A stretch of 64,000 nt of DNA from JAZSMJ01 sp045535815 (GCA_045535815.1 JAZSMJ010000035.1:11909-75908); one strand, 5' to 3'. Shown: positions 41,237-51,834, counted from the stretch's first letter. Notes: a model not told the origin generated them from the letters alone. Numbers and translations: made by a program.

Positions 41237-43873
41237 TCACCATATATACCCATCCGGTGCAGATGATCCGCCATCTCTGTCGTTTTCTTCATCCTCGTAA
41301 TCATCATCGTCCGAATTATTCAATATTGCTCCGGACATAGTCATTCCCGGCAGGCAGTGACTCTGACATATTCTGTTATATTGCTGAGCAACGTTTGACG
41401 TTCCTGCATAGGTTCCCTCCGGAAGCTCATTTGCAAAGAACGCATTGTTGGGATCCGTGCACAGCACCGTGTATGCACTTACATCCCTGTATACATATTG
41501 AGCATCAGTAACGTATATCGGGAATTTAAAGCTTCTGTCAGTTATATTCAAAAGTCCAACCTTTTGAGTACCGGAGCATTTTGAGGTTGCAATACCGCCA
41601 TGCGTAACGTCATAGTCTACAAGCACATGACAATCGCAGTACTGCGTAGGAACCGTTGATTTGGTAAAATATCCCGTTTCGGCGCGGCTTCCTCTCGGAT
41701 CGGCCTTGCAGGCATCTGTGAGAAGTTTACCCGAGTCCTTGCAATACGTTGCACTGACAAGGTCTGAATAATCGAATTTCTCAAGCGGAATTCCGGTAAG
41801 CTCCGATTCGTTTATAATCTCCTCGTGAATACGGGTCATTACTATATCCCATATCTTTACCGCAGGGCTTACAGATGCGGAAAAGCTGCTGAGACTCTTG
41901 GGCATTTCATATCCGAACCACACTCCACCAATATAATACGGAGTATATCCAACGAACCATCTGTCGTTGTCGTCAGACGTCGTACCTGTTTTGCCCGCTA
42001 CGTCAATTTGGCTTTTAAGAGTTATAGAGCTTGCAGTACCGCTTGTAACAACGTTTTGCATAAGCTTTGTCATAACAGAAGCAGTCTGACCGCTTATTAC
42101 TATTCTGCTGTCTGATTCGTTATCGACTATTACGTTTCCTTCGCTGTCAAGGATTTTTAAAACGATCTTCGGGGAGCTGTATATACCGTCGTTTTGGAAA
42201 ATTGAGTATGCAGCAGTTAGCTCAAGCACCGTAACACCGTAGTTCATACCGCCAAGTGCAAGAGCCGAATAGTCCTTGTCAGTAATAACAGAACCGCCTG
42301 TCAGCTCCATTCGTTCAATAAAGCTATTCATGCCGAGCTTGTTTTTAACGAAATCAAAGGAGTAATCAAGCCCAACCTTATCAAGAACCTTATAGGCTAC
42401 CGTATTAAGCGACTGAGAAACCGCATAGTTTACGTTTACAAGTCCTGCATATTTGTTTGAATAGTTCTTTGGATATCCGTCAGGACGAGAATAGGTAATC
42501 GAGCCGTCTTCGTTCTCAGTTTCCACTCCAAAGGTTGCAGGCGTATCATCTATTACCGTTCCGTAATTAATATAGCCAAGGTCGATAGCAGGTGCATACA
42601 CAGACAAAGGCTTGATTGAAGAACCGGGAGAACGTGTAGTCTGTGTTGCATAATTCAGAATTCTGTTTGATGTTTTTTCGCCTCTACCGCCTACGAGCCC
42701 CAAAACGTCGCCTGTATATGGGTCTATAACAGTCATAGAACACTGAGGCTGAACTGCAGAATCATCTACCTTCTGGAAGTTTTCTTCATTTGCAAATTCT
42801 TCCTCGAGAATAGCTTGTATCTTCGGGTCCATAGCAGTGTATATCTGAAGTCCGCTGGTATATATCATATTCTCGGCAACTTCTTCGGAATATCCGTATT
42901 CTTCCATAAGAAGATCTATTGTTTCTTCTATAACAGCATCCTTATACCATGAATTCGTTGAATTAACGAGAGTCTCGGTCTGTACGTTAAGCTCAAGCTC
43001 CTGACCGTATGCTGATATATATTCCTGATAAGTTATCTTACCAAGCTCGTACATTCTGTTAAGAATTACGTCTCTTCTGTATGCATTGTTTTCAGGATTA
43101 ATTATAGGATCCCACTTTGTAGGTGCCTGAGTTATTCCTGCTATAGCCGCACACTCTATAAGAGTAAGCTCACTTACGTCTTTGCCGAAATAAGTATATG
43201 CGGCAGACTGCACACCGTAGCATCCTTGACTCAGATATATCAGATTAAGATACATTTCAAGAATCTCAGTTTTATCCTTTTCCTTTTCAAGCTGAAGTGC
43301 TCTTAAGATCTCCTGTATCTTTCTCTGGATCGTAACGTCATCATCACCGGTTGCATTTTTAATAAGCTGCTGTGTAATAGTTGAGCCGCCATACATATCT
43401 TGACCGGTGAAAAACTGCTTGGCAGCACCAACGGTTCTAATCCAGTCAACACCCTTGTGATTGGGAAATCTATGGTCTTCTATTGAAATAAATGCGTCTA
43501 TCAAATATGTGGGGATATCGTTATACGATACGTAAAGTCTGTTTTCCTTGGCGTAAATACGGTAATCTTCAATTTCAACCGGAGTTCCTATTCTGTTTTC
43601 ACGGTCGGTGTAGTCCATGTAGTAGATCTTGGTAGTCATATCCTGACTTCCGATCATAGCATCGATCTCGTCAATGCTGTAATCAATATTATTTCTGACG
43701 TAAACAGCAAAAACGCTTCCAACGATTGCACCGGTTATAAGACCGATAAGCATTACGGTCAAAACGATGCTCAAAATCACGGAAATGATCTTACCGAATA
43801 TCTTTCCCGCAAGCTTGAATGAAGAACCTATTTCATGCGCCAGTCCCGAATTATTCCCTTTAGAGTTTTTCAT
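41237..43873 (-). CDS. Class A penicillin-binding protein (PBP1A type)
   Basis: Bifunctional peptidoglycan synthase, 878 residues. One membrane helix (about 25-58), then the GT51 glycosyltransferase with catalytic E132 in EDHRFPNHKG, GGSTITQQL (162-170) and RKIQEILRALQLE, then the transpeptidase with S418-SI-K421, S488-L-N490 and K628-T-G630. The tail is extracellular, with several cysteines, and ends in Asp/Glu-rich sequence. AAAGG lies unusually far (19 bases) from the ATG. The upstream divergent gene encodes the BofC-like protein. Confidence 0.95.
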   Translation of the reverse strand: MKNSKGNNSGLAHEIGSSFKLAGKIFGKIISVILSIVLTVMLIGLITGAIVGSVFAVYVRNNIDYSIDEIDAMIGSQDMTTKIYYMDYTDRENRIGTPVEIEDYRIYAKENRLYVSYNDIPTYLIDAFISIEDHRFPNHKGVDWIRTVGAAKQFFTGQDMYGGSTITQQLIKNATGDDDVTIQRKIQEILRALQLEKEKDKTEILEMYLNLIYLSQGCYGVQSAAYTYFGKDVSELTLIECAAIAGITQAPTKWDPIINPENNAYRRDVILNRMYELGKITYQEYISAYGQELELNVQTETLVNSTNSWYKDAVIEETIDLLMEEYGYSEEVAENMIYTSGLQIYTAMDPKIQAILEEEFANEENFQKVDDSAVQPQCSMTVIDPYTGDVLGLVGGRGEKTSNRILNYATQTTRSPGSSIKPLSVYAPAIDLGYINYGTVIDDTPATFGVETENEDGSITYSRPDGYPKNYSNKYAGLVNVNYAVSQSLNTVAYKVLDKVGLDYSFDFVKNKLGMNSFIERMELTGGSVITDKDYSALALGGMNYGVTVLELTAAYSIFQNDGIYSSPKIVLKILDSEGNVIVDNESDSRIVISGQTASVMTKLMQNVVTSGTASSITLKSQIDVAGKTGTTSDDNDRWFVGYTPYYIGGVWFGYEMPKSLSSFSASVSPAVKIWDIVMTRIHEEIINESELTGIPLEKFDYSDLVSATYCKDSGKLLTDACKADPRGSRAETGYFTKSTVPTQYCDCHVLVDYDVTHGGIATSKCSGTQKVGLLNITDRSFKFPIYVTDAQYVYRDVSAYTVLCTDPNNAFFANELPEGTYAGTSNVAQQYNRICQSHCLPGMTMSGAILNNSDDDDYEDEENDRDGGSSAPDGYIW

Positions 43874-44002
43874 TTCTATACGCTGACCGTACCTTTCTTT
43901 TCAGTAATAATATACTAAAATAATTATAATGTTTATATTTGAATACATTGTGAATATTTGGATAATAATACAAATGCAAACACAAACAGGATGGTAAAAA
44001 AT

Positions 44003-44341
44003 ATGTTAAAAAGAATTGTATTTGCTGTACTTGCAACAATATCAATCAATGCCGTAATAATATCAGATTCACTCACTTACAATATGTCCGAAAACATACA
44101 GTCTGAAACCGACCATATTGAAGCACTTGAAGAAGTGACTGATGAAAATACACCTATATATTATCTGTCCGAATACGATGGAAGGATAGGGGTATATTCA
44201 AGCAATATGGATACAGTTGTCAAAATAATAAATCAAAATATTCAAGCTCTTCCCGAGCGCGACCGTGAATATCTTGAGGAAGGAATTCCGGTCTATTCAG
44301 CATACGAGCTTCAGAGCATTATTGACTGTTATACAAGCTGA
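44003..44341 (+). CDS. BofC C-terminal-domain-like protein
   Basis: 112 residues with one N-terminal membrane helix or signal (about 4-24) and a C-terminal part (PIYYLSEYDGRIGVYSSN, then ALPERDREYLEEGIPVYSAYELQSIIDCYTS) like the C-terminal domain of BofC, the forespore protein that inhibits SpoIVB signalling. The larger N-terminal domain of Bacillus BofC is absent. I prefer the ATG at 44003, with AGGATGG upstream; 43991 is an in-frame alternative. It meets dnaE tail to tail with a two-base gap and no hairpin. A sporulation role is inferred only. Confidence 0.7.
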   Translation: MLKRIVFAVLATISINAVIISDSLTYNMSENIQSETDHIEALEEVTDENTPIYYLSEYDGRIGVYSSNMDTVVKIINQNIQALPERDREYLEEGIPVYSAYELQSIIDCYTS

Positions 44342-44343
44342 TA

Positions 44344-47300
44344 CTATTTTACAACGACCGAATCATTTCCAGCTATCGACCTTAGTTCATTTAATACAGT
44401 ATCGTTTAAAACAATACCGCCCGACAGCTTAAAATATTTAGACGTCTTCATATCGTAAACTATTAGCGGAGTATAGCCATCAAAAATCTCTGCAAGATTT
44501 TCTATCTTTAAAAATTCCTTTGATTCTATACTGCTTACTTTGACGTAAATCTTATGTTCTTTGTTCCTTTGTATATCATCGTTTGATTTATCTTCCCGTG
44601 CATTTTGAGCCTCAGACTGCTCGGTTTTCTTATACGGTATGTACTTTTCATTTGCAATCAACGGATATACACCTTGAGCTATAAATGAAACGTCATCCGA
44701 ATTACGGTAGGAAACTGTTGCGGTAATGCATACCGGAGCATCCTTTAACAAAAAATGCATTGATGATTCCAATGCCTTGCTGAAGAAAACGATTTCTATT
44801 TGAGATGATCTGTCTTCGATAGAAACAAAGGCCATTTTTTCACCGTTACGGGTAGTTTTAGCAGTGACATCCGTAATTATACCGCACACCAATATTTGCT
44901 GTCTGTCCGCAAAAATGCGACCTTCAGACTCTTTGTCAGCAAGTGCAGAGAGAACGCTGAGCGAAACAGGAGAAATATCTGCAATATGCTTTGAATAATC
45001 GTCTATCATATGGCCGGAAAAATAAAATCCGGCTATTTCTTTTTCATAGGACAGCTTTTCCTTAACGGAAAGCTCCGGCATATCGGGATAGTCAATTTCA
45101 TACGGCGCAACACTTCCGCCATCATCTGTAATTGAAAACAGATCAAGCTGTCCGCTAAGATTCGAATGATCTCTTGCCGACACAGAATCAGCAAGACTCT
45201 CATATACGGACAGAAGCGAGCTTCTGTTAATGCCAAAGCAGTCAACGGCGCCAGATTTTATCAATGCCTCAAGCTGTCGTTTGGTAATTCCCGAATCAGA
45301 CATTCTGTAAACGAAATCCGAAAACGAGCTATACGGTGAAACGCTTCTGTTTTTTATTATATTAGCAGACAGTCCCTCTCCAAGTGACTTTAATCCGCTA
45401 AGTCCAAATCGGATAGATTTACCGTCAGCTGATGCATGAAAATCAGCCATGCTTTCGTTTACGTCAGGTTGAAGAACGTCTATTCCAAGCTCATGACATT
45501 CAGATATATACTCCGACATTTTAGGAGTATTATCAAGAACGGAGGTCAAAAGTGATGACATATAGTACGCAGGATAATTGGCCTTAAGGTACGCTGCTCT
45601 GTACGAAAGTATGCTATACGCCGCTGCATGACTTTTCTTAAAACCGTAGTTTGCAAAATCAGTCATACTTTCAAACAGCTCTGAGGCATCCTGCTCAGCT
45701 ATTCCGTGCTCCTTTGCACCCAATATGAAATTATCTCTTTCCTGCTCAATTACTCCGAATTTTTTCTTGGAAATTGCTCTTCTGACGATATCGGCTTTGC
45801 CGTATGAATAGCCGGCAATAGTTCTGAATATCTGCATTACCTGTTCCTGATATACGATACATCCCCACGTTTCATCAAGGATATCAGACAGCTGAGGGAT
45901 ATTATACGAAAGCGTAAGGATACCACCTTTAACGCCTCTTCTGTTTTCAATCAGCTTCGGAATAGAATCCATAGGGCCGGGACGGTACATAGCAATCGCA
46001 AGCATAATATCGTTTATATTTTCTGGCTGGAAATCGGCAAGCATATATCTCATCCCGGATGATTCAAGCTGAAAAACTCCGTTAGTAGCTCCGTTTGATA
46101 TCATATCAAAGGTCTTTTTATCATCGAGCGGAATTTTATTAATATCAAATCCCGGGTTATTTTCTTTTATCTGCTTTTCGGTATCGGATATTATTGTAAG
46201 ATATCTTATAGCAAGAAAATCAAACTTCAAAAGCCCGAGAGATGCTATAGTATCCATATCAAATTGGGTAACTCTTACACCGTTTCTTACAGCAACCGGT
46301 ACGTAATCATACAAAGGCTTGTCCGTAATTACTACGCCTGCTGCATGAACGGATGTATTACGAGGCATACCCTCAATAGCCATAGATATATCTATAAGCT
46401 TTTTGATTTGCGGATCGGAATTATACAGCTCTTTTATTTTTTTAGATTCCAAGCACTGCGAAAGCGATTCCTTTGATGATATCTGCTTTGTAATAGCTTC
46501 TGTATCTCGGTAAGACATACCAAGCGCCCTGCCAACATCGAGAATAGCTGCCTTGGATGCAAGAGTACCAAATGTTATGATCTGAGAAACGTGGTCACTA
46601 CCGTACTTTTCAGATACATAGTCAATAACCTCTCCACGTCTTTCATAGCAAAAATCTATATCAAAGTCAGGCATACTGATCCTTTCGGGATTAAGAAATG
46701 CCTCGAACAAAAGGTCAAACTTTATAGGATCAATATCGGTTATTCTTGTAAGGTATGCAACGAGACTTCCTGCTCCTGATCCTCTGCCGGGGCCTGTCGG
46801 TATACCGTGATTTTTTGCAAAATTTACAAAATCAGCTACGATAAGAAAATAATCGGAATATCCCATTGAGCTTATAACCGAAAGCTCATATTCAATACGG
46901 TCTTTATATTGCTGTGAAGCTTCGTCATCGTTTAGCTTTATCTCACCCTGCATTATCTTTTTGGCGAAGCCTTCATTTGTAAGCCGTCTCAGCTTTTCAG
47001 ATGGAGAAATACCGTTTTCTGTTTTAAATGAAGGTGTATGTATTTTGGAAAAATCAAAATCAAAATTGCAGATATCCGCTATTTTGACTGTATTTTCAAT
47101 TGCTCTGCTGAATTTAGAAAATATCAATGACATTTCCTGCGTGCTTTTATAATAATACTCCGAAGATTCTATTTCATCAGGCATATAGTCGGAAACAACG
47201 CTTTTATTCTGTATACAATACAGTATTTTTCTGATATACGCATCGTTTTTTTCAATATAATGAACGTCGTTGCACGCAACCAATTCGATACCGGTGCTTG

Positions 47301-47883
47301 CAGAAATCAGAGCAAGCTCCCTGTTTATCAGATCATCCTCATCGGTTCCATGATCTTGAAGCTCAAGATAAAAATTTCCGTCGCCAAAAATCTCATTTAG
47401 CCGAAGAGCGTATTTTTTCGCTACTTCGGCTTCTCTGTTAATTATTGATTTTGAAATATACCCCTTTTTTCCTCCCGAAAGAGCTACAAGCCCTTCAGCA
47501 TATTCACTGAGTAATTTTGTATCAATATGAGGTTTTTGAGTTTCGATTTCGTTAAAGCTTTTTGAAACAAGATACAGCAAATTCTTATATCCCGTCTCAT
47601 TTTTCACCAAAAGAACAAGGCTGTGGTAATCATCCTCATTTTTTGAGGTATATCCTTCGTCTTCCTTTTCGGAAACGAACATCTCACATCCTATAATCGG
47701 CTTTATGCCTTCATTTTTACAAGCACGGTAAAAATGAACGGCTCCGTACATAGCACCATAGTCCGTCAGCGCAACGGCAGAATGTCCGTTGCTTTTCGCC
47801 GCTTTAGCTATATCAGATATACGGCAAGCACCGTCCAAAAGACTGTATTCACTATGAAGATGCAAATGTACAAAATCCTGCAT
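44344..47883 (-). CDS. dnaE: DNA polymerase III alpha subunit, DnaE type
   Basis: Replicative polymerase subunit of 1179 residues. N-terminal PHP domain (HLHLHSEYSLLDGA, 6-19), then the C-family catalytic core with GPGRGSGAGSLVAY and the metal-binding aspartates in MPDFDIDF (around residue 400), the YPxGxM-type segment PGPMDSIP, the finger region, a tandem HhH and a C-terminal OB fold (VCGIITDVTAKTTRNG). The PHP motifs look intact. It is last in the fifteen-gene run that starts at nusB, 12 bases after whiA. PolC is expected elsewhere in the genome. Confidence 0.97.
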   Translation of the reverse strand: MQDFVHLHLHSEYSLLDGACRISDIAKAAKSNGHSAVALTDYGAMYGAVHFYRACKNEGIKPIIGCEMFVSEKEDEGYTSKNEDDYHSLVLLVKNETGYKNLLYLVSKSFNEIETQKPHIDTKLLSEYAEGLVALSGGKKGYISKSIINREAEVAKKYALRLNEIFGDGNFYLELQDHGTDEDDLINRELALISASTGIELVACNDVHYIEKNDAYIRKILYCIQNKSVVSDYMPDEIESSEYYYKSTQEMSLIFSKFSRAIENTVKIADICNFDFDFSKIHTPSFKTENGISPSEKLRRLTNEGFAKKIMQGEIKLNDDEASQQYKDRIEYELSVISSMGYSDYFLIVADFVNFAKNHGIPTGPGRGSGAGSLVAYLTRITDIDPIKFDLLFEAFLNPERISMPDFDIDFCYERRGEVIDYVSEKYGSDHVSQIITFGTLASKAAILDVGRALGMSYRDTEAITKQISSKESLSQCLESKKIKELYNSDPQIKKLIDISMAIEGMPRNTSVHAAGVVITDKPLYDYVPVAVRNGVRVTQFDMDTIASLGLLKFDFLAIRYLTIISDTEKQIKENNPGFDINKIPLDDKKTFDMISNGATNGVFQLESSGMRYMLADFQPENINDIMLAIAMYRPGPMDSIPKLIENRRGVKGGILTLSYNIPQLSDILDETWGCIVYQEQVMQIFRTIAGYSYGKADIVRRAISKKKFGVIEQERDNFILGAKEHGIAEQDASELFESMTDFANYGFKKSHAAAYSILSYRAAYLKANYPAYYMSSLLTSVLDNTPKMSEYISECHELGIDVLQPDVNESMADFHASADGKSIRFGLSGLKSLGEGLSANIIKNRSVSPYSSFSDFVYRMSDSGITKRQLEALIKSGAVDCFGINRSSLLSVYESLADSVSARDHSNLSGQLDLFSITDDGGSVAPYEIDYPDMPELSVKEKLSYEKEIAGFYFSGHMIDDYSKHIADISPVSLSVLSALADKESEGRIFADRQQILVCGIITDVTAKTTRNGEKMAFVSIEDRSSQIEIVFFSKALESSMHFLLKDAPVCITATVSYRNSDDVSFIAQGVYPLIANEKYIPYKKTEQSEAQNAREDKSNDDIQRNKEHKIYVKVSSIESKEFLKIENLAEIFDGYTPLIVYDMKTSKYFKLSGGIVLNDTVLNELRSIAGNDSVVVK

Positions 47884-47895
47884 ACTGAAGTCCTT

Positions 47896-48744
47896 TCAGC
47901 AATTTTTTGAAAATTCTATAATTTTTTTAAGTCTGTGATTAAGACCGGATTTGGATATCGGCGGTTCGTGAAGCTTTGCAAGCTCAGATAACGGTGCGTC
48001 TGAATACTGTATGCGAAGCTGAGCAGTTTTTTTAAGTTCATCCGGAAGCAAATGCATTTTCTTATTTGACCTGATCAAATTTATTGCATTGATAACGTTT
48101 TGAGCCGCTGAAACAGTTTTATCAATGTTTGCCGCATCGCAATTAGCAAGTCGATTGGCATTATTTCTCAAATCCTTTAAAATTTTGGTATTCATAACGT
48201 CGAATGCCGTTTTTTGCGCACCAATATAATTCAGAAAATCCTCAAGCAACTCACTGTCTTTATAATAAAGTATTATTTGATTTCTTCTGACCTGGAATTT
48301 AGGAGGCATATCAAGAGATTCAAGAATATCCATAAGAGGTCCTATAAGCTGTCTGTCAGGTAAAATAAGCTCGAGATTATATGCATGATCGGGATTTGTT
48401 ATCGTACCGCAAGCAATAAATACTCCCTTTAAAAAGTTGCTTTTACAGCTTGTACACTTAAAAATCGAATCGTTTATAATAGCGTCTTCATCAAATAACG
48501 TCTCGCTGTCATTTATAAGCTCGAAAAGCTTTTTCTTTGATTTCTCGGAAGGCTTCAGCTTCTGAATAAATTCATCGATTTTCTCTCTTTCATATGGATC
48601 CTGAAAGCGTGAGAAATGCTCCTCGTCATTTTTCAGAAAAAGCTCTATTCCATATTTGAGAGAAGCTTTGCAGCAAGCATTTTTAGGGATAGTATCGATC
48701 AAATGCATACGAGTCTGCGAAGAAAATGTTGTAGCTGAGCTCAT
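47896..48744 (-). CDS. whiA: WhiA-family DNA-binding protein
   Basis: Homologue of WhiA, which controls sporulation division in actinomycetes and affects division and chromosome segregation in Bacillus. 282 residues: an N-terminal LAGLIDADG-like fold without nuclease residues (CCKASLKYGIELF, KSNFLKGVFIACGTITNP, YNLELILPD) and a C-terminal HTH (LRIQYSDAPLSELAKLH, KSGLNHRLKKI). It follows rapZ by nine bases. yvcK, which usually lies between rapZ and whiA, is missing here. Confidence 0.95.
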   Translation of the reverse strand: MSSATTFSSQTRMHLIDTIPKNACCKASLKYGIELFLKNDEEHFSRFQDPYEREKIDEFIQKLKPSEKSKKKLFELINDSETLFDEDAIINDSIFKCTSCKSNFLKGVFIACGTITNPDHAYNLELILPDRQLIGPLMDILESLDMPPKFQVRRNQIILYYKDSELLEDFLNYIGAQKTAFDVMNTKILKDLRNNANRLANCDAANIDKTVSAAQNVINAINLIRSNKKMHLLPDELKKTAQLRIQYSDAPLSELAKLHEPPISKSGLNHRLKKIIEFSKNC

Positions 48745-48753
48745 AATATTATC

Positions 48754-49611
48754 TCATTTCTGATAATCTCTGTGTACGATAAACACGTTCTCTTTTTTGT
48801 CTCTGAGGTAAGTACCCAATTTTTCTGCAATAGCAACAGATCTATGCTTTCCACCCGTACAGCCTATCGCAACTGTAAGCTGGGTCTTCCCTTCGTTAAC
48901 GTATAAAGGAATTAAAAAATCGACCATATCTTTAAGCTTTTTTACAAACTCGTTAGTTTCATCGAATGAAAAAACATAATCTCTGACAGGCTTTTCAAGG
49001 CCTGTTTTATGCTTAAGGCTGTCAATATAGTAAGGATTGGGAAAGCATCTGACGTCGAAAACAAGATCGGCATCTGTAGGAATTCCGTATTTAAATCCGA
49101 ACGACATACAAGATATAAGCATACTCTCATGCTGCTGTGTAGTAAAGATAGCATAAAGCTTTTCTCTGAGCTGCGCAGGCTTTAAAGTAGACGTGTCGAT
49201 TACGTAATCTGCACGATTTTTTACAACCGAAAGCATCTCTCTTTCCTGATCGATAGCTTCATTCATAGTAACGTTATTCAGAACAGTAAGAGGGTGTATT
49301 CTTCGTGTTTCTTTAAATCTGCCAATAAGCGTCTTTGTATCACAATCGATAAACAGAACCTTGGTATCATATCCGTTTGACTTAAGGTTATCAAGCTCAT
49401 CCAAAAGTGATCTGAATTCGATTGCACCTCTGACGTCTATTATAAATGCAACGTTCGTTTCTTTTCCGGGTATATTCTTGTAGAGCTCGACAAACTTAGG
49501 TATCAATGGAACCGGCATATTATCAACACAATAATATCCAAGGTCCTCAAGTGTATTTGATGCCTGGGTTTTACCTGCCCCTGACATACCGGTAAGGATT
49601 ATAAAATCCAT
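48754..49611 (-). CDS. rapZ: RNase adapter protein RapZ (YvcJ)
   Basis: P-loop protein of 285 residues. Walker A GMSGAGKTQA (8-17), Walker B-like VLFIDCD, then the C-terminal domain with FDVRCFPNPYY and GCTGGKHRSVAIAE, which in E. coli binds glucosamine-6-phosphate regulation RNAs. In Bacillus the homologue YvcJ is linked to competence and nucleotide binding. Lies between murB and whiA, the conserved Bacillota neighbourhood. Confidence 0.95.
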   Translation of the reverse strand: MDFIILTGMSGAGKTQASNTLEDLGYYCVDNMPVPLIPKFVELYKNIPGKETNVAFIIDVRGAIEFRSLLDELDNLKSNGYDTKVLFIDCDTKTLIGRFKETRRIHPLTVLNNVTMNEAIDQEREMLSVVKNRADYVIDTSTLKPAQLREKLYAIFTTQQHESMLISCMSFGFKYGIPTDADLVFDVRCFPNPYYIDSLKHKTGLEKPVRDYVFSFDETNEFVKKLKDMVDFLIPLYVNEGKTQLTVAIGCTGGKHRSVAIAEKLGTYLRDKKENVFIVHRDYQK

Positions 49612-49624
49612 ATGCTTCTCCTGA

Positions 49625-50542
49625 TTAAATATATCTGATCTCTGTTTCTATATTAATATTGTAAGCCTTGTAAATAGTTTCTTTTATATGATCTATAAGC
49701 GATAACACATCGCATGCAGTGGCTCCGCCAAGATTTATTATAAATCCGGCGTGCTTTTCAGATACTTGAGCACCGCCTATTCTTTTGCCCTTCAGACCGC
49801 ACTCTTCAATGATCTTGGCAGTATAGTAGCCCGGATATCTCTTAAAAACGCTTCCTGCGCTTGGATATTCAAGAGGCTGTTTTGAAATTCTGGCAGACAT
49901 ATTGGCATCCATTCTTTCTTTTATAAGAGCAGGATCGTCTTCTTTCATTTTAAAATGTATACTCAATATTATCTTGTTTGAATTTGTATATATACTGTGT
50001 CTGTATCCAAAGTCATGCTGTGCAAGAGTAATTATATCAACTGTAGAATTATCCGCATCAAAATAGGTACTCTGCTCGATACAGTCCTTTATCTCTCCGC
50101 CGTACGCACCTGCGTTCATATAAACTGCTCCCCCACAGCTTCCGGGAATTCCGTATGCAAACTCAAGTCCGGAAAGTCCTTTTTTCTGCGCTTCTCTTGC
50201 AAGCTGTGTTATAGACATACCTGCATAAGCAGATATAACGTTATCGTAGATCATAAAATTATTCATTTTAACGGTGCTTATTATAGCACCGTTAAAACCG
50301 TTATCTGAAAAAAGAATGTTACTGCCCCTTCCGATAACCTCATACGGAATCTCATACTGAATAGCTTTTTTTACTACCTTCTGCAAAGCATCCGTATCAA
50401 AGGGATAAATAACGTAATCGGCAATTCCACCGATCTTGAAGGAGGAACATTCAGAAAGAGGCTTTGAATATTCTATATCCAATTTATTCAATTTTGCATA
50501 TTTTAAGATATCAGCTTCAAAAAAGTCTCTTGATTCTGACAT
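49625..50542 (-). CDS. murB: UDP-N-acetylenolpyruvoylglucosamine reductase
   Basis: FAD enzyme that makes UDP-MurNAc with NADPH, the second committed step of peptidoglycan precursor synthesis. 305 residues, type IIa MurB: TSFKIGG-like SSFKIGGIADYV, GRGSNILFSDNG, GIPGSCGGAVYMNAGAYGGE and the catalytic serine in SAGSVFKRY, plus the glutamate near the C-terminus (NIETEIRYI). Precedes rapZ by 13 bases. Confidence 0.96.
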   Translation of the reverse strand: MSESRDFFEADILKYAKLNKLDIEYSKPLSECSSFKIGGIADYVIYPFDTDALQKVVKKAIQYEIPYEVIGRGSNILFSDNGFNGAIISTVKMNNFMIYDNVISAYAGMSITQLAREAQKKGLSGLEFAYGIPGSCGGAVYMNAGAYGGEIKDCIEQSTYFDADNSTVDIITLAQHDFGYRHSIYTNSNKIILSIHFKMKEDDPALIKERMDANMSARISKQPLEYPSAGSVFKRYPGYYTAKIIEECGLKGKRIGGAQVSEKHAGFIINLGGATACDVLSLIDHIKETIYKAYNINIETEIRYI

Positions 50543-50579
50543 TGTATACCCTCCTCAAGAATCTGAAATGCTTACGCTA

Positions 50580-51809
50580 TTATTTTATAATAAATCTATG
50601 ATAGATCTTTTTACCCTTCTTAATAATGATGTCTTCGGAGCCAAATCTATCGGATGATACCGTAAGGCCAAAATCCGAAACCTTTTCATTGTTAAGAGAA
50701 ATTCCGCCCTGCTGAATGAGACGCTTGCCTTCTCCCTTTGAAGGAGCAAGAGTAGCCTTTAACATCATATCGAGAATAGATATTGATCCATCAGTAAAAT
50801 CATCTGCCGTAAGCTCAGTTGTAGGCATATCTTCAGAAATTCCACCGCCCGCAAACACACTTCTGGCTGTTTCAAGAGCTTTGGTAGCCTCTTCTTCACC
50901 GTGAATTATCTTTGTAAGCTCAAAAGCAAGCTTTTCCTTTGCAGTATTGATTCCGTTACCTTCAAGCTTTTCATACTCAGCAATTTCTTCTAAAGACATA
51001 AACGTGAGCATCTTCATACATTTTATGACGTCGGCGTCATCAATATTTCTCCAATACTGGAAAAATTCGTAGGGAGAGGTCTTTTCGGGATCAAGCCATA
51101 TTGCTCCCTTTTCTGTCTTACCCATCTTTTTACCTTCACTATTGGTAAGAAGACTGAACGTAGCACCGTAAGCCTCTACGCCTTCCTTACGTCTTATAAG
51201 ATCAACACCGCCGAGAATATTTGACCACTGATCGTCACCGCCAAGCTCAAGACGGCAACCGTAATCCTTGTAGAGCTTATAGAAATCGTAGCTCTGCATA
51301 AGCATATAGTTGAATTCAAGGAAGGTAAGACCCTTTTCAAGTCTTGTCTTATAGCATTCAGCAGTAAGCATTCTGTTTACAGAGAAGCAAACGCCTATCT
51401 CACGAAGGAAATCAATATAATTAAGGTCAAGAAGCCAATCTCCGTTATTTACAAACAGTGCTTTTCCATCGGAAATATCTATAAATTTTGCCATCTGCTT
51501 TTTAAAGCATTCGATATTGTGAGCAATGGTCTCTTTGGTCATCATTTTTCTCATATCAGATTTGCCGGTGGGATCGCCTATCATGGCAGTTCCGCCACCG
51601 AAAATAGCTATGGGTCTATGACCTGCCTTCTGCATATGTGCCATTATCTTCATCTGAAGAAAATGTCCGATATGAAGGCTGTCTGCCGTAGGGTCAAAGC
51701 CTATATAGAAGGTAATCTTTTCATCGCCGTCAATAAGCTTTTTAATTTCTTCCGCATTAGTAGTCTGCGCAAGAAGACCTCTGTCAATAAATTCCTGATA
51801 CAAACTCAT
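50580..51809 (-). CDS. tyrS: Tyrosyl-tRNA synthetase
   Basis: Class I synthetase, 409 residues, with HIGH element in DPTADSLHIGHF, KMSKS element as KMGKTEKG, and a C-terminal S4 domain (LIQQGGISLNNEKVSD). The KMGKT form is typical of the TyrZ-like branch. It sits inside the long operon between recN and murB with no room for a T-box leader, so it does not seem to be controlled by tRNA charge at this site. Confidence 0.95.
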   Translation of the reverse strand: MSLYQEFIDRGLLAQTTNAEEIKKLIDGDEKITFYIGFDPTADSLHIGHFLQMKIMAHMQKAGHRPIAIFGGGTAMIGDPTGKSDMRKMMTKETIAHNIECFKKQMAKFIDISDGKALFVNNGDWLLDLNYIDFLREIGVCFSVNRMLTAECYKTRLEKGLTFLEFNYMLMQSYDFYKLYKDYGCRLELGGDDQWSNILGGVDLIRRKEGVEAYGATFSLLTNSEGKKMGKTEKGAIWLDPEKTSPYEFFQYWRNIDDADVIKCMKMLTFMSLEEIAEYEKLEGNGINTAKEKLAFELTKIIHGEEEATKALETARSVFAGGGISEDMPTTELTADDFTDGSISILDMMLKATLAPSKGEGKRLIQQGGISLNNEKVSDFGLTVSSDRFGSEDIIIKKGKKIYHRFIIK

Positions 51810-51834
51810 TTTTATTATCTCCTTATGTTGTCAT

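Noticed and set aside
51810..51834. Possible T-box leader before tyrS
   Set aside because: Only 25 bases separate recN and tyrS; there is no room for a T-box, and no TGGNACCGCG-type box.
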